The position numbers and the translations under genes are program-made. Positions 18,801 to 30,000 of a stretch of DNA of 55,366 nt are shown here, piece by piece (positions within the stretch are counted from its first letter, which is position 1; the number at the start of each line of letters is the position of its first letter). The stretch lies in NCBI GenBank assembly GCA_027487485.1, contig JAIYDN010000114.1, forward strand, positions 1-55,366. The letters are read 5' to 3'. The notes beneath the pieces were generated by a model. That model saw only the letters and a list, made by a program, of their open reading frames with translations, was not told where the DNA came from and did not search any database. Source of the stretch: Planctomycetaceae bacterium. Its GTDB lineage: Bacteria > Planctomycetota > Planctomycetia > Pirellulales > Pirellulaceae.

Positions 18801-19365
18801 CGATTCCGTGTTCATGGGCACATGCAACTGCCGTCGCTATGCGATGTGTCAATCGTACGGAAACGGTCGCAGACAGCGGCCCTTGCCTAAAGATGGCTGC
18901 AAGGCTAGTACCTCGCACAAGATCACAGACTTGCCATGCAATCGATTCATTTTCGTCTGCCTCCAAGACTCGAACGATAGCTGAGTGGTTGAGTCGGCAT
19001 GCCGCCCTTGATTCTCGAAGAAACCTGTGCTTGGTAGACGAGTGCAGAGCCCATTCTTGCCGAAGGACCTTAATAGCTACGGAGCGTTGTAAGCGTGTGT
19101 CCACCGCCCGATAGACGATCCCAAATGTCCCCTGCCCCAATACACTTTCCACTTGGAAGCGTTCGGGCAAAAGCTTCGCCAAATCCATTGCCAACGTTGT
19201 CGTTGTCGCAGGTAATGGATGGGAATGTCTCCCTGTATCCGAAGATTCGTCCAAATCACCCAATGCATACCGAAGGAGCTGATCAATGGGACGAATTCGT
19301 GGCTCGATGGGCTCCTCGTTATCTTCTAACTGAGGACTCGCCTTCACATTTTCGTTTTCTTCCAT
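15874..19365 (-). CDS. Ser/Thr protein kinase with transmembrane segment and C-terminal WD40-like propeller
   Basis: The protein has 1163 residues. The kinase domain spans ~70-340: glycine loop VLGQGTFGIVY at 76-86, catalytic Lys99 in VAIKV, HRDIKPDN at 190-197 with Asp192, DFG at 217-219, APE at 244-246. All catalytic residues are present, so it should be active. A single membrane segment (~365-384, MLAIIILCLAGFVVFL) is followed by a coiled-coil-like stretch rich in Gln/Asn/Leu (~390-425). The remaining ~700 residues carry irregular WD40/quinoprotein-like repeats (SNDGKFVAAGSGSGNVCIWDL, SPDGTMAVVSAENYVLYLV, YSRDRRIVYSAHSNGKINAT), probably one or two beta-propellers. This matches the known planctomycete kinase class linked to ECF sigma factors. 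The sigma gene stops at 19384, 18 nt upstream, so the pair is an operon. Inferred role: membrane sensor kinase that phosphorylates or controls the adjacent sigma factor. Confidence 0.95.
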   Translation of the reverse strand: MEENENVKASPQLEDNEEPIEPRIRPIDQLLRYALGDLDESSDTGRHSHPLPATTTTLAMDLAKLLPERFQVESVLGQGTFGIVYRAVDTRLQRSVAIKVLRQEWALHSSTKHRFLRESRAACRLNHSAIVRVLEADENESIAWQVCDLVRGTSLAAIFRQGPLSATVSVRLTHRIATAVACAHEHGIAHRDIKPDNVLIDCECRESIQESSAYLTDFGLAKFLEEQMEESQCGVIVGTMQYMAPEQFESGSNIDYRRCDVYALGMLLYECLSGKNPFAGASTLSQRIAKSQEPVPSVRRFSPRIDRDLERICAKALERDLHLRYQSADCFASDLDSYLHGLPVSARRQSFIERVMRLASANPTLSVMLAIIILCLAGFVVFLQRSNDVIANQQNQLQSMNSQLEERIEVANQLTTTSNELRRVSDLDRERFSELAWRSEMREAYRCWEAGDLAGLKSGLMAMRQSHGEKASRLEWKLLACQLDEEYREGKLEDSTIEQVSEVPNNGGLAYVTADGHFGVVNTSTLETEHNYVAKERGLNALAVMPDSKVLFGGRTYWNMFQSRVSEYDWSKNRLESCKLFFPTTIDSIVTSQSGRYVFAGSRNEDLVLLDRETGKRASFPSRMKNDCLSVLESQKQFFYIKNSNTLGVVRYLPWYEQSEVSLVGDTFLRRLAAVPDRSLLIMTITNSDSLLVVDTVSWECVAQLRSVMAGASIDCLVVSNDGKFVAAGSGSGNVCIWDLSNESWWHNRINRAIDSLPLPSHAAVNGLNREMPSVQAASYVVSDESISSLCIAGGKVCCGTANGKLAVMSLDEFGFKSKSFADDIENESNPGYHDFDWKTIWPEDSPCALLGDNKGRILRATPLEDGMLSKPFSSWKNSMFNVGQVSAAELRHGKVVGEVHRRESLTASYETDKNGSQIAWLDSKGQIALLSDMGIRFLDFPFSKPKGVIGVSPDGTMAVVSAENYVLYLVSLTSSPRILRTVKLEGHGLSMDWHEQENRIAIVGDVETVYEYDFGNDSLKRLCKTSHGSIAVQYSRDRRIVYSAHSNGKINATNLKTGEVKTFALHRNEIIGFCFDREERLGFSVDKTDGVAVWEVSNGELIGFLVPPKRDRKRKLSVRQAIHLADDESSLECILRGETGPQWRKWDVAALGGFSERSYEAR

Positions 19366-19383
19366 AGAAGTCGCTATCAGAAC

Positions 19384-19944
19384 TCAGGTCAGAATCATGG
19401 GTCGTAGTCGAACACGAAGAAGTTCGCAGGCCTCAAGCCACTTTCGCCGACAAGTCGTTACCGGGATTTTCAATTCCTCAGCGATGGCTGGAAACGTCAT
19501 TCCGCGGCGGTATCGTAGCAACAGAATTTGCTGATAGTCGAGAGGCAGATCGTCAATCGCTTGGATGAGCAGCTCCGCTTGTTCTTCTTCCGGGAGAGCC
19601 TCGCTTGGGCAGGATGCAGCCAAATCGATCAAACTACTGCCTTGAAGCTCACCCACTTCAGCGGAAGAGCGAAACTTTCGAATACCATCGATCATGCGGT
19701 TTCGAGCGATCCGCAACACCCAGCCGCGATACTGTTCTTCCGCAGTTCCAAGAAATTGCGTTCGGTTCTTCACAATGCGGAACACCACACTTTGAACGAT
19801 GTCGGAAACGCCGAGAAAACGCTGAAGTGTCATTGGCATTCGATCGCTAACGAATCGGTAAAGAAAACCGCTGGTACGCAGTAAATCTGTATCCATCCCC
19901 GGTTGAGGCACTGAAGTTTGGGGTGCTGGATCGGTTTCTCTCAT
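19384..19944 (-). CDS. ECF-family RNA polymerase sigma factor (locus B)
   Basis: The protein has 186 residues. Residues ~25-95 are sigma-2 (FLYRFVSDRMPMTLQRFLGVSDIVQSVVFRIVKN, then the -10-binding helix YRGWVLRIARNRMIDGIRKF). Residues ~125-178 are sigma-4 (IDDLPLDYQQILLLRYRRGMTFPAIAEELKIPVTTCRRKWLEA) with a clear helix-turn-helix. The linker is short and sigma-3 is absent. It is first in the operon with the Ser/Thr kinase at 15874-19365, the arrangement known for planctomycete ECF groups in which a kinase replaces the anti-sigma factor. No anti-sigma gene is present. It is divergent from the HTH-SnoaL gene at 20174 across 229 bp. The target regulon is unknown; the giant exoprotein gene at 21002 is a plausible but unproven target. 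It is only distantly similar to the sigma factor at 6748-7350. Confidence 0.93.
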   Translation of the reverse strand: MRETDPAPQTSVPQPGMDTDLLRTSGFLYRFVSDRMPMTLQRFLGVSDIVQSVVFRIVKNRTQFLGTAEEQYRGWVLRIARNRMIDGIRKFRSSAEVGELQGSSLIDLAASCPSEALPEEEQAELLIQAIDDLPLDYQQILLLRYRRGMTFPAIAEELKIPVTTCRRKWLEACELLRVRLRPMILT

Positions 19945-20173
19945 CGATTCTCGTTCGAAATCTAATTAGCAAAGTGAAAAAATGTGGTTTTGTTGGTTTT
20001 CTCTGCATTCAAGAACGTCACCTACAGGGTGGGGTCCATGGATGCGAATTTTTCCTTGCGAATTTCAATCAAAGTCTAATGACTTCGAGTGCAAAAGCAA
20101 GGCATTGCGTTTTCGGACCGGTCCAAACCCATAAAAGCAAGAACCTACAATCGCAACCGCCAAGTCTATTGGA
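19945..20173. promoter_or_regulatory. Divergent promoter region, ECF sigma / HTH-SnoaL
   Basis: These 229 bp separate the divergent sigma and HTH-SnoaL starts and must hold promoters for both. I see no clear inverted repeat that would serve as an operator and no confident -35/-10 pair. The regulatory role is inferred from position only. Confidence 0.4.
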
Positions 20174-20845
20174 ATGGATTTTTTTACTAGCAATAACCAG
20201 TCACCTAAACGTTTCTGTGCAGTCAATGCCGTTCGGATGAGGGAGCTGCGTTTGTCGTTTGGATGGTCGCAAGCCGAACTAGCACGTAAGTCGGGCTACA
20301 CATCGCGATTGATCCGCAAAGCGGAATCCGGTGGTTCGCTTAATTACGAGACGATTGCGGACCTCGCTGAAACGTTTACGTCTTTTGGAACTGCTGTATA
20401 CGCGGAAGAGCTTCTGTTTGACCCGGTTGCGATAGTGAGAAAGTTTATCGAGGCTTACGAATGCGAGGGAGCAGGTTGCATACATAGACTGACTCACCAT
20501 TTATCATCGAGCGTCCAACTGGAGTGTTTAGTAGATCCTGTGGTGTTTCCATTCGCAGGTACATGGAGAGGACATGAACAGCTGCTCGATTTCTTCCAGA
20601 CATTCTGCCGGCAGTATGGTCGTGTTCCAGAAAGACTCTTAGTCGTTTACTTATTGGGAAGTGAGTGTGCTTCGGCAAGATTCGAAGACAGACTTGTATC
20701 CGAGGGAGTGGAGTTGCCGGCGATTCGTTTCAACTGGCATTTTCAATTCCAAGCGGGCATGATTGCTCGCATCGACTTTGAGTTCGATCACTTCACCGCT
20801 AGCCAGCATCGGCTCACAGGAATGCCTCCAGACCGAAAGCCGTGA
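20174..20845 (+). CDS. HTH (XRE-like) regulator with SnoaL/NTF2-like domain, copy B
   Basis: The protein has 223 residues from the ATG at 20174; an internal ATG at 20237 (MRELRLSFGW) would give a shorter protein, but copy A has a similar N-terminal extension, so the longer form is kept. Residues ~22-75 are an XRE-type HTH (GWSQAELARKSGYTSRLIRKAE, ETIADLAETF). Residues ~82-215 are SnoaL/NTF2-like (DPVAIVRKFIEAYE, FPFAGTWRGHEQLLDFFQTF, IRFNWHFQFQAGMIARIDFEFDHF). The best alignment is to the protein at 5166-5843: both share GW(S/T)Q-x-ELA-x-K-(S/T)-G-(Y/F)-T-x-RLI-x-KAE and F-x-FAG in the second domain. It is divergent from the ECF sigma gene and 156 bp upstream of the giant gene, in the same direction. 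Inferred role: transcription regulator responding to a small ligand or to dimerisation. Confidence 0.87.
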   Translation: MDFFTSNNQSPKRFCAVNAVRMRELRLSFGWSQAELARKSGYTSRLIRKAESGGSLNYETIADLAETFTSFGTAVYAEELLFDPVAIVRKFIEAYECEGAGCIHRLTHHLSSSVQLECLVDPVVFPFAGTWRGHEQLLDFFQTFCRQYGRVPERLLVVYLLGSECASARFEDRLVSEGVELPAIRFNWHFQFQAGMIARIDFEFDHFTASQHRLTGMPPDRKP

Positions 20846-21001
20846 TTGGCAAGTCGTCCATCGGAGTAGGCTTCAGAGCATAGCGTGACGCTAGCGTTCC
20901 TATCGGAAAGCTTGTAGTAACGTGAAAGCGAGCTTTCAATGTGTTCGCCACCGACTGTTGTTGATCGGCAAGTACATTTCGCACGATTGCAGAAGCCTAT
21001 T

Positions 21002-24000
21002 ATGAAGTCTAATCCATTTCGCTCTAACGCCCGCTTACATCAAACTGCAACCAACCGACGACGCAAGAATCTGCGACGTCAATTGCAAATGGAGATCCTT
21101 GAGTCACGGGAGCTGATGGCCGTGACCCCGATACAGAACTACTCTGATATTATTGCGGGAATGTCTTTGGACTCGGTCACGATTGTTACGCACGGCTTTC
21201 AGCCACACGTCGCAGGGTCGCCCGAATCATTAATGCCTTTGGCCTCAGCAATTCGGGACCGTTCAGATGCTGAGAATGGTTTGTCAAAGAGTGCGTGGTT
21301 ATTGGACTACGATGCATACGGGCAAACCGTTCCAGGTATCGATCCACAACAGTCTGTTGTGCCTGGTTCGCGAGAGAATGTTGATTCAATCGTCTTGCTT
21401 TTTGATTGGTTCGATGGATCAAATGAAAAGACTGCAGGGTGGGGAGAGTCAGCAGGCGATTCGCTTTTCAACTTGATGGTTGGACTCAATCTCGTTTCGC
21501 CCGGTAGGGCGACATCGCCAAAAATTCATCTAATCGGTCATAGTTTCGGAACCGCAGTTACCAGCGAAGCAACGGAACGACTACTTGCAAGTGGAATTCC
21601 CGTAGATCAAGTTACCTATCTCGACCCGCATGACTTTAACCAGGAACTTGGAGGGTTCGACACATCTCAAAAACTTTCCGAGTTGGGTAAACCGAAAGGA
21701 TATGGCGTTGTCGCGTGGGCAGGGGTTGGTTTTACGGATGCCTACTACCAAATTCGAAACGTTAATGGGATTGTCATTCCGAATGCCGTTGTCCCCGCCG
21801 GAAGGCCGATCCCAGGTGCATACAACGTGTTCCTCGACTCGGAGCTTCCGAATCAAAGCACTAATCCATACGGTCCCTTTGACTTTGCCGGAGACCACTC
21901 TTATGTATGGGATGGGTATTATTTATCAACGGTGAACGGGATCGCTCCCAATTTGCCACCAACCAGTCCGGTAATTTATTCGACAACAGGCTACTCTTTT
22001 AGCTATGTCGCGGGAAAGAACACCGCCGTTGGCAGTGCGAATGGCCCGTCCGCTCAACGACCCCAGGAAGATGACAGGTACAATTTCAATAGCCCCAATC
22101 AAGACAATCGATATGGCGTTACGAACCTTCCCTTGACGCCCGCTGAAATCGCTCGCTTTGCCGGGATTCCAGAGTGGACGACGCTCGATATTCATAATGG
22201 AGACTTCCGGTATCTGGGTGAGTACCTTGAAACCGTTTCTCAGACGGAGCACCCCGGTTGGAGTTTCCACGGAGGCGGCGGAAGTGGGAATATCTCAAGT
22301 ATTGATGGAGGCGAGGTGTTACAGCTTAATGTCTTCGATGACTGGCGACGTAGCAACCTAAAGTATATTCCTGAACAAGCCTCCTACCTATCGTATTCCC
22401 TACGTCGTACAGATACGAGTACTAACGACGTCTTCGAAGTTCTTATTGGTGATGCTGTTGTCGATTCGATTTCGATGTCCGCTATTGACGCATCACTGTC
22501 TTCTCGTCACGTCTTGATATCGAATTCACTTCGAAAGTCGGTTCAGTCAATTTCATTCCGTATCCGCGACACTGGTGGCTTCTTTAGTGTCGTCGATAGC
22601 GAAGCTCTGATTGATGACGTCCATTTCTCAACTTCGAATCTAACCAATCCAAAAGACCTCTTAGGGATTAGGCTCATCGCTGAATCGGGGCTCGCAGCCA
22701 AGCCCGAGATTACTGGCAAAGCTGCATTTGTCAATTCGTCGGCTACGGGACTACGGCTTTTCTTCGAAGCAAACGAAGATGGATCTAGTTCGCTAATGTA
22801 TCAAATTGGTTTTGGACCTGCAGCCACGACCGGATCTCTAGGGCGGATGATACCTGCTCGCAAATTTGTTGATGGCCGAACTGATTTGGATTTTTTCTTC
22901 GCACCAAGCGCGGAACATCATCCCGACCTGCGTGCTTTAGGACTTGATGAGTCTTCTTCACAAGGATTTCAGGGGAAAATTGCTGTTCAATTTAGTTTTG
23001 CGGGCGAGTTATACGATGTCATTTTGGACTCGACCACCTCCGTGAGTTCAAGTGCTACTGTGCTTGGATCTGCTTCGCGAGAACAAATCGCGGCCGTACA
23101 GCATCGATTAAACTATCTTGGTTTCAGCGATTCTGACGGGGTTCCTCTTTCTATTGATGGAATCGTGGGCCCCAAGACCACCTATGCATTGAAGCACTTC
23201 AAGTCGATTGTTGATCCTGAGGGCACAAGTAGTATCGGTGCAGAAAATGCAACGATTGATATTGAAACAGTTCGTTGGCTCAATGCGGTTGATGCGCCCC
23301 GCTGGAGAAGCCAGTCGGGTGTTCCGCTTTCCGTAGTCAATCGCTTCACAACAAATTGGGTTGGAAACAGTCTTGCTGCTACAGGGATCAATTCAAGTGT
23401 GATCGGCTCCCTAAGCAGTGAATCACCCACAGCTGCTAGCAAGCCCATGGTCGCTTTGCTTTCACTTGCTGGCGCCGCTGCTGCCAATATCGCGATTACC
23501 GATCTCAAGGCGGTTGCGCCTAATACTGCTTCTGCCCGAGCTAGAGCGATCAAGTTCTATACGAATGATGGAAGGACCGTTTCGGGAACTGCGACTACAG
23601 CCGACAATACTCTGACAGCTAGCCAAGTGCGTGTTGAATTTGCTGCACCTCAACGTGCGGTTGTGACCGCCAACGAGCGTAAAGCGTTTGCCAGTGGCAT
23701 TCGTCAATCCGCTTCCCAGCTCAAACCCAGCACGATCTCATCTGCAGGCCAAATGAGACTGCAACAGCCTCTTCCGCTTGTGGGGAACTCGCCTAACGAA
23801 GTGAAGGGATACTCTGAACGCCCCACAGGCGACTCAGGGCTTTCCTTGGCTTCGGCCACGGAAATCGATAGCGTCGTCAACGATCGTGTCATGATGTCGA
23901 TGGCTGACTACGTGGAATCGACAGAAGAACCCAACCAATCCGGCTTCCAGGCATTCTTGGTTAGCAGTGGTAATGCAGATATCAGCGTCACAACCTTCGA

Positions 24001-27000
24001 TCGAGTTAACGATCCCGCTGGACGCTTGGTCTACAATCTACAATTCACTCGCGGTCGCTCCATCCCAAACCAGTTGATCGATCTTGGAAAACAGGTTAGC
24101 GACAAAGGGCTTGCATTGACAGATCCGTTGAACGTGACTGTCAACACGCAACTCTCCGGCAACATCAACGTTGGTATCAACACCAACGATCCGACAGGCC
24201 CTAACTCTTACTTCATCAAGATTAACAACCTAACAGCTGGGATTAGCGGAATCGTTCTTCCAAACGAGATCAAAATTGATGGCAAGTTTTTGGATCTGAA
24301 CGTAACGAGCAATACATTAAGTTTGACCGCGTCGGCTCAGATGTCGAGCGGTGAAATCACGCTTGCGTCTCTTCTGAGCGGCACGTATCGAAATGCGATC
24401 GCGCTCTCTACACCTACAGCTCAGGTTAGTGGCGGATTTACCGTGGGCGGCTCACTAGGTGGCTCCCAGTTTAATGGAACCATTGGTCTATCGGATCCAA
24501 ACATATTCGATAGCACAGGCATCGATGTCACGTTAAGTAGCGGTTTTACCCCAGCGATTGAGCAGTTGCTCAATATGGATGCGAGCTCATTCAAAGATGC
24601 ACTCGGCAAGCTTGGAAATGCGTTCGATAATTTACGCACTTCCGATTTGTTCAATGGCAAAATCGGGGGTACCGACGAGATCAGTACCAGCGATGCGATC
24701 GATTTCAAAGAGGCTTGGGATAAGGCCATCAGTTCTGCGTTCGAGGGTGTTGACCCAGTTCGCGATTTGCAATCGTTACTTACTCGCATCGGAGCCACGA
24801 ACGTAACGCTTGGTAATGCTGGGCACATTACCTTCGATGTGAATATCGAACGGTCGCTTGCCGATCGAACTGTGAAAGTCGGCTTCGATAAGGGGCTTGG
24901 GCCGGTTGGATCGTTCGAATCGTCAACGTTGGCGACTGTGAAGGCCAATGCGGGGATGAAGTTTACGCTTGGCCTCAATCTCAATGGTGCCATTGGAAGC
25001 GGATTTACCCTGAGCCCGGCAACGAACCTGACCTCGCTATACACGGCTGACGGAACTTCACAAGCAGAACCGGTCGACCACGACAACGACCCCAACACAC
25101 CCAAGTTACAACCTTGGAGCTCTCTTGCCGATCGACCGGGTCAAGTCGACTCAATTCGAATTACACTCTCCAATGGTCAGTCATTCGATGTCAATCTCGA
25201 CAACAAAACGACAATAGGCGATACACTTGCGGCAATCAACGGTGCTGCGAGCATAGCCTTGACTCCGAATCGTTACAATGAACTGTATCCAAGCGGTGCT
25301 GCGAATCAGTTTGCCAGACTCAATTCCTCGCGGAAGTCGATCGATCTTGTGGATCGCACTCGCGGCGACGTTGGGCCACTCAAAGTAGAACCTATTGGCA
25401 GCACCAACATCGGCATGCCCGGCATTGGGCTTGGACTTTACGGAACAGCGCCAACACCGGACGACCAAGGTGTGTATACCTTGACAGGTGGCGTATTGCA
25501 CAACGATGGGTTATCGAAACGGGTATATCTGGTTGCTTCAGGATCGAACGTTCCGACTTTATCTGGGAGTGTTGACGTTCAAGCGAACAATATCCAAGCC
25601 TCGCTGAAACTCAACGGGTTGGCAGAGGCAACAGCTAGTAACGGCAACCTTAGGGCTCAGGCGAGCGCAACGGTCAAGTTGGATGGAAGCGACTTAACCG
25701 ATGATGGGAAAATCTTCATCGATGAAATCGTCGATGCGATCACCTTACTTGTTTCCGCCGATGGTGTCGCGGACTACAACGCCAAGCTGCCTCGTGTTAG
25801 CACGGGGCTGACGCTCAACAGTTCCGCAAATGGTGCGATTACTGTATCGGCGACTACTCCATGGAGTTCTTCACCAACGACTGGTGACTTCAGCTTCTCA
25901 TGGAGTGATGTTCGAAACTTTGACTCGCTGGTTGTATCGTCATCGAACTTGAATTTGAAGGAGCTTGTCGACTTCTCTGACATGAACGTAGCCGACATTG
26001 TAGCGGCCCTTAAGAGTGTTCTGAATTATCTGCGAAGCAACGAAAGTAACAGCGCCCTCAACAAGAAATTGCCAATCGTCGGCGATTCTCTCGGCAAACT
26101 CATCTCCGTTGGTGACAAATTCGAGAAGATGATTGCCGAGTATGAAAAGACGCCCGCCGATACGCTCAATGCACTCAAATCGCGGTTGCTCGAAGCCCTC
26201 GGAACCACCAACACCAACGCTGTCTCGTTCACGATCGACAGTTCCGTAGCCAATCGCAAAGCTCTCAAGATCAGTTTTGACTTTGATAGTGTTTACAACG
26301 AACAACTGAACCTAAATCTCGATTTGAAGGCTCTCGGGGTCAACAACCTCGATGGCATCGCTGATGTCAAGGGTAGTGCGAAAGTGCGACTCTATGCAGA
26401 CACCAAGGTCAATGTCGATATCGGTATCGACATGTCCAATCCTGCATCGCCACGCCCATTCGTTTACAACACGTCCAACGCAATCATCGGCCTGAAGGCT
26501 TGGTCGCCTGATATCGATTTCTCTGCCAGTGTTCTCTCCCTCGGGGTCAAGATCGAGAACGGCTTTCTAGCAATAGACAGCGACGGAATTGCCGAACCCG
26601 TGTTCGATGTGAATGACAAAGTCACCTTCACTCTTGGATTGGCCGATACGGATCCGAACAATGACGGTCGGATCTATATCGATACGTTGAGTGCCACGAA
26701 CATTCGAGAGAGTCGTTCTGCGATTGATCTTCGTGTCAATTTGCCGATGTTCACCACACACAACAATGCTTCCATTGGCAATCTGGAATTGCGTCGACAA
26801 GTTGCTGCCTCATCGACTTCCTTGACCTCGTTCGATTGGGGTACCAACCCTAGTGTCGTTTCAACGCCTGACTTCAATGCTCTTGTGAGCAGTCTTGATC
26901 TTACGACCACCTTTGATGGTTTCTCTGGTGGTATGTCCGATTTCATGACGATCTTCGATACCGCGATCAAGAACCAAGCCTTGATTGCTAAGATCCCAGT

Positions 27001-30000
27001 GATCGGCGACAAGTTGAAAGATGCGGTTCGCGTTGTGGGTGACTTTAAGGAGAAGATCGTTGACAACTTGACCTTCTTCGGTGGCAAGTCACCCATCATC
27101 GTCCAGCAAAAGATCTATGAAGCTCTTGGTCCCGGTGGACTCAACTGGCTGGTCGACAATTCCGATGCGAATTCCACTGTTGATGTTAACGATGTGGTCC
27201 TAGCCCAGAACACCTCCAGCGATGTGCGCTATTCAGTTCGTCTCAAACAGTCCCTCGCTCGCGTGGTCGTTCCAGTCGACTTTGATCTGGGGCTTCCCAT
27301 CCTGGGACTAGACGTTAACGGACAAGTCCAGCTCGATGTCGGCTTTGATTGGGATTTGACATTCGGCCTCGATAAAAGAGGCGGATTCTATTTGGGAACA
27401 GGAGTCTCGGATGAATTGAAACTAGCTTTCGAAGCTAGCACCCCGGGACTTTCGGCAACAGCCGAGCTCGGTTTCTTGACAGCCACGGCTACCGACGGAG
27501 CCAAGGTGAATGGCCCGAACAGCCCAACCGAATACACGCTAGTTAAGGGAGCAATACACGTCGATCTGCGAGACCCGGGTGTCGGATCGGCCAACGATGG
27601 AAAACTGTTCCTCACCGAGATCGTTTCCGCCCCATTGCCGCAAGTGGTTGCCGCTTACTTCCCAGCTACCGACGCGCAAGGTAATGCAACCAACAATGCG
27701 CAAGTACGACTTCACTTGATCGGCAGCATCAATGGTAACGAAGATTTCCCACAAATTCATACCGACCTTACCGTTGATTGGAGCTTTGCGAACGCCAGCA
27801 CATCAACTGGTTCGGGTTCGTTTGGGACCGTTCCTGTGGTCGCTTTCCGCAACGTACAGATCGACGTGGGCCAAGTGCTCACCAGCTTTGCAAAACCGAT
27901 TCTAGAGCGTGTCAACGCAACGCTCGCTCCTGTCCAACCAGTGCTGGCGATTCTTCAAACGGCGTTACCGATCCTATCCCAATTGTCGGGTAGACCCTAC
28001 ACAATTCTAGACCTGGCAGAACAGTTCGGTCCGCTCTTTGGCGGATCGGTAGGCAAGGAAACCAAGAACTTCATCAAGGCAGTAGCTGATTTGAAGAACT
28101 TGATCGATACGGTCAATGCGGTGAGTTCGACTGGCCTCGTGAACCTCGGGGACTTTGTACTCACGGGAGGTTCCTCCTCCTCAACCGTCGACCCACGTAA
28201 ACAGCCTCTTAAGGATGTGAACCTGGCAACAGTTCCTGGTTCGCAAAATGCAATTCCCGTTAGCGACTCAAAAGCTCAGGAGTTTATGTCTAAGGCGTCT
28301 GCCGTTCCAGCTTCCAAGGATGCCAATGGCACTGGAGCGGGATTCAGCTTCCCGATTTTGAAGAACCCAATGGGGATCTTGCAAATTCTGACCGGCCAAG
28401 GAAATGTCGATCTGTTCAAGTACGACATGCCTGAATTGAAAGTTTGGGCTCCCATCAAAGAAATTCCAATACCAATCCTTCCGCCGGTCTTGATGGGCTT
28501 CTTCGGTGGAGGAATCGGCGCGTCGGCGGACTTCAATTTCGGATTTGACACCAGTGGTTTCAAGTCAGGCAATCCTTTCAACGGCTTCTATATTGAAGAC
28601 CGAATCGGCGGGATTGCTTCTGGCAAAGACGTTCGGGAAGCAGTGCTTTTCGGCCGTATCGAAGTCGGTGCACAAGTTGGCGGTGATTGGGGGCCGGCAA
28701 GTATCAAGGCTGGTGCCGCTGGCGGAATTGAAGCGACCGTGGGGCTTAATTTGAATGATCCGAACAATGATGGTCGAGTCCATCTCAACGAATTGCGCGA
28801 AAATCTACGAAGAGGTATTGAATGGGTGTTCGATGTCCAAGGCTCGGTGGATGCCTACTTGAGAGCCTTTATCGATATCAGCGTTAACGCTTTTGGCAAA
28901 CGCGTCACTCTTTACGAAGCAGAAATGGAACTCGCTCGTATCCAGTTGATCGATTTCTCGATTCCGAAACGTGGTGCGATAAGCGAAGAACCCTTAGGAT
29001 CGCAATCCAATGGTGTTCTAACGCTTGCTCTGAACGCCAACGAAGACGACAACTTTAGCATCGCACAAGAATCTTCTGGAACCATCGTAGTCACGGCACG
29101 TGGTCGCACCCAATCATTTGCTTCTATCACCAAGATCGTTGGCAACGCAGGTAAGGGGAACGACAACATCGCTTTCGATGCCTCGGTAACAAGAGAAGTG
29201 GAAATTGACGGCGGCGATGGCGATGACCGAGTAACCTACTCGGGTACTGGCAAAGCAACTTTGCGAGGCGGCGCAGGCAACGATCGACTTACCAGCTCCT
29301 CAGGCGCTGACTTGATTGAAGGAGGCGACGGAGATGACATTGTCAACGCTGGTGCTGGGATCGATACAATCAGAGGTGGATCAGGCAACGATGATATCCT
29401 CGGTGGCGCGGGCGATGACACAATCTATGGCGATGCTGGCAACGACACTGTTGATGGAGAGCTTGGAAACGACACGATCTACGGCAACGAAGGAAACGAC
29501 AAACTACGCGGTGGTCTTGATAACGACGTCATTAATGCAGGCATTGGAGACGATAGTGTCTACGGCGATGACGGCAGCGATCAACTTTACGGCGAATCTG
29601 GCGACGACCGTATCGACGGAGGACTCGGTAACGACTTTATCTTCGGCGGGGATGGAAACGACTATCTCGACGGTGGGAAGAACAACGATACTGTCTACGG
29701 CGGTATCGGCAATGACAACCTCTATGGCAATGGTGGTTCCGACAGCTTGTATGGCGAGGATGGTAATGACCTGATTGTTGCCGGTGTTTCGAAAACGGGT
29801 GGCGATGAGGGGGCAGTTCACTTCCTGTATGGCGGATCAGGCGACGATGAGATCTACGGTGATGCGGGACAGGACGTCGTCTATGCCGGAGCAGGTAACG
29901 ATCGCATTGAGTCACTTGCCGGGAACGATGATGTTCGCGGTGAGGATGGTGACGACTTCATTATCGCTGGTATAGGAAGCGATTTGATCATCGGTGGCTG

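Noticed and set aside
24421-25104. Minus-strand frame of 227 codons inside the giant gene
   Set aside because: Antisense shadow; Pro/Ser/Val-rich product without a recognisable fold, while the plus frame is continuous.
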